Positions 55,221 through 64,000 of a stretch of DNA of 64,000 bases are shown piece after piece; position 1 is the stretch's first letter, and each line of letters opens with the position of its first letter. Source of the stretch: Scatophagus argus (lineage: Eukaryota; Chordata; Actinopteri; Scatophagidae); NCBI RefSeq assembly GCF_020382885.2, contig NC_058510.1, positions 9,048,862 through 9,112,861 on the forward strand, read 5' to 3'. The notes under the pieces are model-generated. The model ran no database searches. It saw nothing but the letters and a program-made list of their open reading frames with translations, and was not told where the DNA came from. The position numbers were made by a program, and so were the translations under genes.

Positions 55221-57456
55221 ACCTTAATTAGTAGTCCAGTCCCCAGGTTGATTGAACAGCTGATGGCTACTGTGATGGGAAATGTTTTTAGATCCTTCAG
55301 TGGTGCAAAAGTAACTAACTCTAAATAAATCTTACTGATAATAGTTTAACGTTTTTATAATTACTGATGCATTTTAATGTATGTATCATTAATGTTGGAG
55401 CTGGTAGGTCAAGTGAAACTGCTTTTTAGCAAAGTGTCATAAATTTATTTTCTGAATTTGCAAAGTGGAGATCAGATAAACATGAAGCTTAAAGTAAAAT
55501 ACTTTCAAATGTTGACAGTTACTTTCCGGTACTGTATACAAATGTGAATTTATTTATAGATAAATGCATGTGACATAAAAATTATCTAGGAGGTGATGTT
55601 CATGCATGTTAGAGAGAGAGAGTCCATTAGCTTATTGGGTTTGTAAAATTCTAGACATTCCAGGATTTGTTGGCCAAATGAATGCCTCAGATAATAGTCG
55701 ACTGACTCCTGGTCCTTCTTCACTCTGCTGACAGCTGCTTCCCAGAGTCCAGATGAATGCCATAGGTATGATTTGCCTCTTCTTTATTGAGATTGTCTCA
55801 CACCCCCATCTCGCCTCATCCATCCTCAGGAGAATCCTAATGCACTGATACCAAGGGGGAATAATTTTTTTTTTCTTTACAATCTACTTAGCAATGATTT
55901 ATTGATTGTGGCTTCCACCCTCACGGAGAATTACCGATCCTTTTTGGGAAATCAGATTTTCACACCTTTCATGAGTGTGTATGTGGCACAGGTCTCCAGA
56001 GACGGTATGAAGGGAAACTGACTTTGAGGAGCAGCGGTGTGTGAATCTCTGCGTTGCCACTCCTCTGCTGCCAATGGTATGCCCAGTGGATGGCCCTGTG
56101 GTTCCCTGCTGCTCTCTCTATAGTTTTGCATTATTTATTGCTTGATAAATACAGTGTCCGAACTTGATTTCAGTGATTTCATTGCCTTTCAAACCTTTAA
56201 ACACATGGTTCACCCGCTCTCATATAATAAGCATGCAGGAGCTCCTTTAAGTATTTCACAGAAAAAAAAGGGAAAATAATAAAAACAACCCTTGCCCTCA
56301 TAGGAGGAGTCAGATTAGTGCGCTGAAAGCTTTGATGCTCCAGAATGTCAGCTTCATGGATCGATCTGGCAAAAAACACACAGACACACCTGACCAATCA
56401 CAGGCGTCTATCTGTTGTGGACCTGCTGGGCACCGTGGTTTACAAGCTTCAAAGAGCTCCTTTTAATACACTGCTTTGATAGCCCTCAGCCTTCACTGAC
56501 CCGCCAACCATTCACTGGGGAGCATTTTAGCTTTCATGGAGTAGAGGAGGATAACTGCTGATCATATTAATGAGCATGGAAAAAACTCACCTCAAATATT
56601 GGCTATTTATATCGCTGGCCTGCATTTCCAAAACAGTGTCCACCGATGAACTAGATTAACTCACAAATAAAATAATCCAGAAATTTTTAACAGTACTAGT
56701 AGACAACTGCATGCATAAAAGTGCTTTGTTTAAAATTGTCACCAAACTACACGATGCATTCGCCATGAGACGGGAACAGTTTAGTTAATAACCCTAAGGG
56801 GGAGACAAATCATCACCTACCATACCACTCTGGACACTGATGTCCTGGGATATTTGCCCACAAAAGGGTAATGCAACAGTTATTCAAAATTGGTGATCCC
56901 CAAAATAATGTTCATAATGTTCTTGTAATGAAGTTGCACTTTTATGTGAGCATTGTGTTGTGTTAAAGATTAACAAATTTGAGTCTTCTTTGGACATGCA
57001 GTCTGACTTGTGTAAAACTATCTTTGTATAAATTAGAGCTCACAATTACATTTCCTTCAAATTCAAATTTACTTTTGGAAAACTGAAAAGGGAAAATGTG
57101 ACTGAAAAGTTGACACATTTAACTCATTTTACTGCAGTGATGAAGACTATTTGTTTATGGTTAGTATAGTATATTCATTATTATGATCGGATTACAAGGA
57201 ATACTAACACATTTCCAGGAGAAAAAAAAAACAAATTAGCTTTTCACTGCATGAAGTGCCACATAAATCACTTATGATAAGTCCTGAAGAAAGTTGCCGT
57301 AGATTGACTGCAGAGAATACGTGATTTGTGCCTAGAAAACATTTGTCATCTCAGAAATGTCACTGACATAACATTAATGAATTTTTTTGTTTATTTGTGT
57401 GTCAGGTTTTATTGTCGCTTAGATTACACAGTCAAATGTTGTTACCTTCTTGTACG

Positions 57457-58010
57457 TAGGACTGCAGCTGGTGATCATTTTCATTATTGATTAATCTGTG
57501 CATTATTTTCTCAATTAATCAGTTAATCTTTTGTCTGTAAAGTGTCTCAACAGCTCAGGTCTAACACTTGTAACATCTTAAACTACACCAGGAACAGGTA
57601 GGATATTCTCTCAATCACAAATCAGATCTCAGTGGAGTTTTATTTCGCAGTCAAAGGACTGCAGCTAGTGATCATTTTCATTATTGATTAATCTGTGCAT
57701 TATTTTCTCAATTAATCGGTTAATCTTTTGTCTGTAAAGTGTCTCAAAATCTCAAAATAGCCTGTTATTGTAACGCACAACCCAAGGTGATATATTCACC
57801 TTGCTTGTTTTAATTGACCATCAATCCAAAACCCAAAGATAATCAATTTACTATCATGTATGACAAAGAAAAGGATCAAATTTTCATACATGAAAAGCTG
57901 GAGCCAGCAAATGTTTTCTGATTTTGCTAAATAAAAAAGAAAAAAAAAGAACTAATGCAACTAAATGATTAATGAAGTAATCATAGTAGTTTTACTAGTG
58001 TGCAGCTGTA
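57457..58010. mobile_element. Teleost non-autonomous DNA element with internally duplicated left end
   Basis: The left end TAGGACTGCAGCTGGTGATC and right end GTGCAGCTGTA are imperfectly complementary. The interior (ATTGATTAATCTG, CTCAATTAATC, CCAAAACCCAAAGAT, TTTACTATCATGTATGACAAAGAAAAG) matches from memory an abundant percomorph non-autonomous repeat. The first 92 bases occur twice (57459-57550 and 57656-57747), separated by the 94-bp segment also found at 55127. Confidence 0.65.
57459..57747. repeat. X-Y-X duplication: 92-bp direct repeat flanking a 94-bp unit
   Basis: X (57459-57550) and X' (57656-57747) differ at about 2 of 92 bases, with a period of 197. Y (57557-57650) lies between them and is about 96 percent identical to 55127-55220. 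Confidence 0.9.
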
Positions 58011-60091
58011 CTCTCTTCAGCAATTTTGCTGTTTTCTTCACACAGTAACTGCAATATCGCTAAGACCAGACCTCTGTTTGTCCATTGCACTATCACACTA
58101 TTACGATATTTTCAGCAGTTTGAATGATGCAGGTCAGTGAACGTGCTGTGTCATTTCGTGTTAGTACAAAACAGCGAAGTACATTAATCTTTTGGGATTC
58201 TAACTGCTAACTGAATCAGTATGAACACAGCTGTACATACACATTATGAATAACATAAAACAACATTATGACCATACTAAGGAGTGTTGATTGATTTTTC
58301 TCTCTGTTCAATAACCAGAGGAGCCTTGAGTTTTGGAGGGGAGTGTGCCAGTCTCAAGCTGAAATCCCTCACCCAGTGTCCCTCTCACTGGGACAGCATT
58401 GGTAAGACCACAAGCTATTAGCATGGATATCTGATGACGCTCAGGACTCTCTCCTAACCACTGATTATTCGGCCACTGGGAGTGTTTGGGGAGCACGAGG
58501 CAAAGGGGGGGGATCAAGTGCTTTTTCTTGTTCCTGCAACCTGTTCCCTGGCTGTGGCCAGACTGAGTGAACAGAGAGGAACTGAGACAGACCTTCTCCC
58601 TCATGTTCCCCTCCTGCCAATCTGCTTACACACACATGCACAGACGGACATTACTGCTTCAACCAAGGATCTGAGGGTTGCTCAGAAAAAAAAAATGAAG
58701 ATAATCCATTACACATCCACTGCTTAGAATCACTAATGTAATTTCTTATGGTAATTTTTAAAATATCCCTTTTTATTGCGGATTTTTACAATAAGATTAC
58801 AGTTATCCTATTATGTGTAATTGCATTACTGCCTGAGCTCAAATTAATAAACACACCCAATTTAGTCAGCATGACTGCAAATAGGCAAAGCCAGCTGTTT
58901 TTGAAATGAAGTAATTATCAGCTGCATAAGATGGTGAGAGATGTGTTGCCCCCTTATCCTCGAGCCTCAGAGGCCAGGGGAAGATTAGAGCTCTGATCTC
59001 ATTCCCAGCACTTGTTTGGAGTCTGTCAGGAAGAGAAATGCCAGCATTAGAGAGGTACCGCCACACTCCTGATATGATGAAATAAGGAGAAAAGGGGAAA
59101 GGGAAAAAGATGGAGGGATGGACAGAAAGGACCCTGCCCTTCTCTGAAGTGTCAGTAGCTTGTTTATTCTATTTTTCATTGTAGCTGCTGGGGCAAAGAT
59201 TCCCATTTTTCCTTTATATTTTTCCCCCACCTCGTAACAAAAAAACAAAAACACTGCTCTCATTTTTTATAGGTCTTGCAAACTCGCATGCCCCAGTGAA
59301 AATTACATTGTGAAACGGTAGAAATTTCAGGGCTGCCTGTGCTCTCCCCTGTCCCTCTGAGCTTTCAAACAGTCAACAGACTGTGAAGAATAAATAATAA
59401 AAAACTATTGATTATTTTGATGACTGCAAGATTCAATTAGGTATTAATTTTGCCCTCCAGTGGACCTATCAAGCAACTCAAAGGAGAGGAGGTAGGAGGT
59501 GGGGGTGGACCCAAATGCATGCAGAGTGCGGCCAGGCTCAGACAGAGGGGAAAATGTGTTTACCTCGGCAGGCAGAGACGTGCATTGATGCGCATTGTCC
59601 CACATTTAAGTGCTCCACAAATGAAACCCTGATGACTAGTGACATTGTTACCAGGAATATAAGTATTGACCAGCCGGTTCACATTTTTAACGACAGCTTA
59701 AACTATTTCCATTGATTAACATTTTCATAGATTATCATGTGTCATATCAAAGAGGACTGATTCCCATGATGAGCACATTAAAAAGACCCCTCTGGGCAGG
59801 AACTCATCGACCAACCTGATAAAAGTGGTGGAGGGATATTGATGGGTGCAGGGGCGAGATAAGACTTACCCGTCCCCTTTTTCCTCTCTGTTCCCATATG
59901 TGCTGGTCACCTGTCCTTTACTTAGATATATTTAGGTTGGACTTGATTCATAAATAAGGAAGAGGACTGTAGTCCTGCTGCTCTGTGTCTGTGTCTCAGA
60001 GCCTGAGGTAGGGTGAACACTGTCTGAGGAGCTCTCCAGTCAGGGGACACAAGGGGGAAGAGACAGAGGGAGTGAAGGAAGGGGGGGAAGC

Positions 60092-60123
<32 letters not shown>
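60092..60123. repeat. (GT)n microsatellite
   Basis: GT dinucleotide run followed by a GA-rich stretch, upstream of pou6f2. Confidence 0.9.
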
Positions 60124-61307
60124 GTACGAGGGACAGAGAGAGAGTGAGAGAGAGATGGAGGAGGAAGGAGGCGACATCTCCTGTGCATGTCTTAGGAAGC
60201 AACCTCAGGCTTGAATCTGTGGTGGCCACTCAGATACACAAAGGTTGATTTGGCGGCATCTGGCTCAGTAGTAAGCATGTACTAGCTGGTCTGTGCACTG
60301 TGGTGGCATGTTTTAGCTGCTATTTGACTGACTTCTACATTTGGACTTTCTGAAAGCCTTTTTTTTGTTTTTTTTACTTGTTTCTACTGGAGCTTTGTTT
60401 AGGTAAGAGCAGTTTTCCAACGGATATCAGGAAACTTTACTTTTAATCTTTGTGGAATTTAAAAATACGTATTTCACTATTCTGATGATTGTGTGGCAGG
60501 TCTTCTTACAAAGAAAATGCCTTTAAACATGACTTTTTTTATATTTTTAAACTGCAATGTTCCGTTTTATTTCACTTTTCGCTTTACTGGATTTATCCTG
60601 TTCCAAGATGTTCAGATTGATAATACTCTAATATCTCGTGTAGATGCTGTTCCTTTTTGTTTGCAAGTGCAGACAAAAAATGAAAATAATTGGGTGAAAA
60701 TTTTGAGAACATCAGCGACTTCGTCTCTTGTTTAAATCAGGCCTTAAGTTCATGTTTCCCCACACTCTGCTGCAAGTTGTCACCTTTGATCTCATTTTGT
60801 GTCCCCATCTATGTGAAAATTGATATAATCACTGGTGTGCATTTTTACTCCAATCTTTAGCTGTAGAATTATATTTATTTCATTTATTTATCAGTGCACA
60901 GACAATGGACCTCTTTGTAGACTGCTGTCAGCTTAGTGTTTGCTGAAGATGAGGCACATGTCAGGTAGTAATGAGCCCTTGGAGATAGATGTATCGCCGT
61001 TTTAGGGCTGCAGGGTGTAATGGTAAAGCCACGCGATCCGTAACAGTTCTTCACCAGGCAGCAGCCGGCAGTATCAGCGGGGTAGCACCAGCCTCAGATA
61101 AAAGAGAGAGCTGGAGAGGGAGGGAGCAGGAGAGAGAGGGAGAGTGATGAGTGAGCAATAGAAAGGAGAAGCTGGGTAGAGAGAGTGAGTAGAGACGTAG
61201 AGAAGGAGCCGGTGAGGGTGAGACACCGAAGCACACATAACCAGAGGTGTTTTCTCTTTTTTTTTCTCTCCTCCCGGTTTCCCACCTGGCCTCCCAGCTC
61301 CCTCCAG

Positions 61308-61485
61308 GATCCGATGATTACAGGGCAGCTGAGCAAGCCGCTGCTCTCCCTGCGCAGCGACATGAGCGCGGCAGAACTCCGGGCGGACGACAAAGCGGCC
61401 ACCCCAGACAGCGATCTGAACGACGAGCCCCTGCTCCTGCCCTCCGAGGCCACGGACAGAGAGGGCACTCCCAGCAAACTGTACG
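61308..61485 (+). CDS. pou6f2: POU6F2 first coding exon (N-terminal part; gene continues beyond window)
   Basis: A long pyrimidine tract ending CCCTCCAG precedes the exon. ATG is at 61314 and the exon ends TACG|GTAAGT after 57 codons plus one base. The peptide opens MITGQLSKPLLSLRS and contains ELRADDKAAT, DLNDEPLL and GTPSKLY, which align almost residue by residue with the human POU6F2 N-terminus (MIAGQVSKPLLSVRS, EDKAATSDSELNEPLL, DTPSKLF). POU6F2 is a retina- and brain-expressed POU-homeodomain transcription factor; its Gln-rich region, POU-specific domain and homeodomain would lie downstream outside the window. CDS is 61314-61485. The preceding in-frame codons LQDP also match an N-terminally extended human isoform, so transcription through the acceptor without splicing is possible. 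Confidence 0.9.
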
Positions 61486-61786
61486 GTAAGTCGGCTCATG
61501 CCTTCAATTTGTCTCTTTTTTTCTCTAAAACTGCTGGCTGAGGTCTGATTTAGGCAGCGGCGAGGCGAAAACAGTGGGTGCTGGTGCTGGGACAGGTGTC
61601 AGCAGTATCGTTCAGCAAACTAAGTTTAATGCTCTTTTAAAGTAGGGTTATCTTTATGAAGAATTTATTTTATGTCATTAAGATGTTTCACACATCTTTA
61701 AACTTTCAGACTTCTGATTTTTTCATAAAATTTGTTTATTTTTGTCATCAGAATAGCTGAAAGTATGCTGACGATACAATAGGTAC

Positions 61787-61805
61787 ATATATATATATAT
61801 ATATA
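61787..61805. repeat. (TA)n microsatellite
   Basis: Short alternating AT run in the pou6f2 intron. Confidence 0.9.
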
Positions 61806-62380
61806 GCTGTCCCTTTGGAAGATGCAGCACAAGTTTACTGTACTCCCTATTTTAAATACTTAACAACAACATGAGTGGATAATTGGCATACTTGAATACT
61901 GTGGTCTATTTTATCACAGCTGCTTTGCCTGGTTCTCCTTTATGTAAAACACATCTAAGAGTTGGACTGATGCTTAAAAATCAAATTTCACATGTCAGAT
62001 ATTTTGCTTCAACCCCACCTTAATAACCCTGGTGGTGCTCGGTAATAGTAAGTACTTTTTTCCTTAATTCAGATGGAGAAAATGTTAGATTTGTCATTTG
62101 TTGGAATTTTAGCAAATTATGCACATAAATAATAACCGAAAACCAGCGCTTTATTATTTGATATATATTTATCTACATTAGATATATCATTATTACTTTT
62201 AGATTATTTCAGGAGCTTATCTCCATATTTAGTTTTGTTGTTTGTTTACAGTTATTTTTATTCTTTTGGAATCTTCTTTCACAAATTTTCTTCAAAATTA
62301 GCCAATCAGCTCATTATTTTTGCAGTTATCTCATTAATTGAGTGTTCACACTCTATTTTGGTATTTTGCCTAAATCATTC

Positions 62381-62391
62381 TGTCTGTGTCT

Positions 62392-62425
<34 letters not shown>
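62381..62425. repeat. TGTC/(TG)n microsatellite
   Basis: TGTCTG hexamers grading into pure TG dinucleotides. Confidence 0.9.
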
Positions 62426-62428
<3 letters not shown>

Positions 62429-63129
62429 GTGAGCTGTTTAAATCATGTGGACTAATTCAGTCATTGGGTCTCATTATAAATCAATAAGCATAATGATATA
62501 AATTACCATTTTTAAATTGTTAAATTGTTATAATGAGAAATATAATGCAGCCCTAAAGTTTTATTTTTCTTGAGATGCCTTCATTAGAGAGATATTATAA
62601 CCATTAGAAATCATTACAAACTGAATATTTGTATTTTTATAAAATTTGAGTGTTAGGCAACAGATTTAGGAGATTTGTCCTTGTGAAGAGAGCTACAGAA
62701 TTTAACTTAAATTTCTATATTTAATTTAAAAAGTTTATTATTAGCATCTGTGAAATGTATCCATTTCCCATAAACTATAGAGACATTTTTATGTTCTTCA
62801 TTTCATATTATATATGAAAGGTCTCTCCTGATTCTGATCAGAGACCTTTCAAAATATTGTGCAAAACAAATTCAAAGGAGTTCCTTTAAAGAGCTGATTT
62901 GTTTAACACATCCTCATCATTTGCTCTTTTTGCCAAGTTTTTCATTGTATTTGTTTTTAAGTGGATGCAAGGCGACAAAAATCTCTCTCTAATGGCTTTA
63001 GATGTTGGTTTGTGCTTTGAATATTAATACAAACGATCTGATCTCCTCTTCTTGTGATGGTCTGTTTTTCTGTTTCTTAAAGTTAAACTGTTTTGAGTGG
63101 GGGGAGGTTTCTGTGTATCTGCATGCCTT

Positions 63130-63158
63130 AGTGTGTGTGTGTGTGTGTTTGTGTGTGT
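63130..63158. repeat. (GT)n microsatellite
   Basis: GT run with a single TTT interruption, in the pou6f2 intron. Confidence 0.85.
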
Positions 63159-64000
63159 TAGAGAGAGGTTTTGGCATGTTTTGATTGATTGCTGGCTTTG
63201 AATTTATACAGAAAAAGGGCATATTTTTTATTTTGGGGGATTTTAATGAGACTTGTTAATGTAATATGTCACTGTGTCCGGATCTCTCTCCCTCTCGCTC
63301 TGTGTTTCCTGGGAAGTGGCAGAGCGTAGTATAAGGCTCATATATTGAGCTTGCCAAATATTTGTGAGCAAAATAAAATAGGACTTTGAACGAGGGATAG
63401 CCAGATATTTCTCTCAAACCTCATCAGTGAGAGTTCAGCTGTCTTTTAAATCCTCATTTCAAGAATGAACCGAGGCTGTAGTCTTCTAAACAAGGACTGT
63501 GTACTGTGGGATTTGTCTCAGAAGTGTTGCAATTTGGTTTAATAAGCATCAAGTCTCTCCCTCTTATCAGTCTCTATCTGACTCCTCTTCTGCTTCTCAC
63601 TACTTCTTGTCTCTTTTTTGCATTTACTCTTTAGTTATATTTGAAGTTTTTAGTTTTACATAAATGAAAAGGGGAAATTACAGCCAATAACATGCAGTTA
63701 TGTAACAGGTTGCTAATTTCTGAAACCATATGATGATGGTTTTTTTTTTGTCTACATTGTGCTTGCAGCTCCCTGATGGCCTAACTTGTGAATTTATTTA
63801 TTTGTTTTTTTGGGGGAGGGGGGCGGCTCTCTGGCCAGTAGTGAAGCCCTGGGCTGTGCCAGCGGCAGGTTTGTTTTGGGGTACCACTGCCCACATGACC
63901 TGTCAGAGAGAAAGGGAGTGATGGGAGAGGAAGGGAATGATGAGGAGAGATGGCACAGTTATGTTCTGCTAGGGGAAATAGGAAGAAAGTATACATGAGA

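Larger units (their letters stand above)
54861..61307. other. vps41-pou6f2 head-to-head intergenic region and pou6f2 5' region
   Basis: No complete gene is visible. It contains a 94-bp repeat copy (55127-55220), a duplicated/nested mobile element (57457-58010), a GT tract (60092-60123) and several GC-balanced segments (for example 58310-58620 and 59440-59620) that could be cis-regulatory DNA for pou6f2. A TTTAG|GTAAGA donor-like site at 60402/60403 could end a pou6f2 5' UTR exon; this is unproven. Confidence 0.5.
61486..64000 (+). other. pou6f2: pou6f2 first coding intron (partial)
   Basis: The intron starts GTAAGT and does not end in the window; I find no match to the next POU6F2 exon. It contains TA (61787-61805) and GT (62381-62425, 63130-63158) microsatellites and an 11-bp-arm inverted repeat at 62816-62850. 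Otherwise it is AT-rich and unremarkable. Confidence 0.7.

Noticed and set aside
61074..61499. 141- and 127-codon minus-strand frames opposite the pou6f2 exon
   Set aside because: They are antisense shadows of the GC-rich pou6f2 exon; the plus-strand peptide matches POU6F2.

Overview
This window looks like teleost (ray-finned fish) nuclear DNA, probably from a percomorph. The signs are AT-rich intergenic DNA with many (GT)n microsatellites, a decayed Tc1-type transposon, other interspersed repeats I recognise from percomorph genomes, compact introns, and four vertebrate genes. There is nothing bacterial, viral or CRISPR-like. Exon coordinates were worked out by hand from splice sites, reading phase and remembered human protein homology. 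No alignment was run.

Layout: (1) 1-15.9 kb is gene-poor DNA with microsatellites and a Tc1 remnant (9209-9740). (2) 15874-24878 (+) holds rp1, a photoreceptor axoneme doublecortin protein, as three coding exons; the last is 6.9 kb. (3) 27675-37404 (-) holds esco1, a cohesin acetyltransferase, as nine coding exons. A single 6.3-kb exon encodes a very long acidic N-terminal region, followed by the conserved C2H2 finger and acetyltransferase exons. rp1 and esco1 converge. (4) 39162-54608 (-) holds vps41, a HOPS-complex subunit, as 28 coding exons that join in frame to 854 residues. Its 3' end lies about 1 kb upstream of the esco1 promoter. (5) 61308-61485 (+) is the first coding exon of pou6f2, a POU-homeodomain transcription factor that runs off the right edge. 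vps41 and pou6f2 are head to head, as next to each other on human 7p14.

The genes do not form an operon-like system; their adjacency is chromosomal synteny. The vps41-pou6f2 pair is shared with tetrapods. The human counterparts of rp1 (8q) and esco1 (18q) are on other chromosomes, so those junctions reflect rearrangement in one lineage.

The most notable observations are: the oversized ESCO1 N-terminus with about seven degenerate ~65-70-residue repeats; RP1 ending exactly at a motif after which human RP1 continues for about 230 residues; a perfect 20-bp-arm hairpin in an rp1 intron; a GC-AG intron and a weak donor in vps41; and a nested repeat duplication in the vps41-pou6f2 interval.
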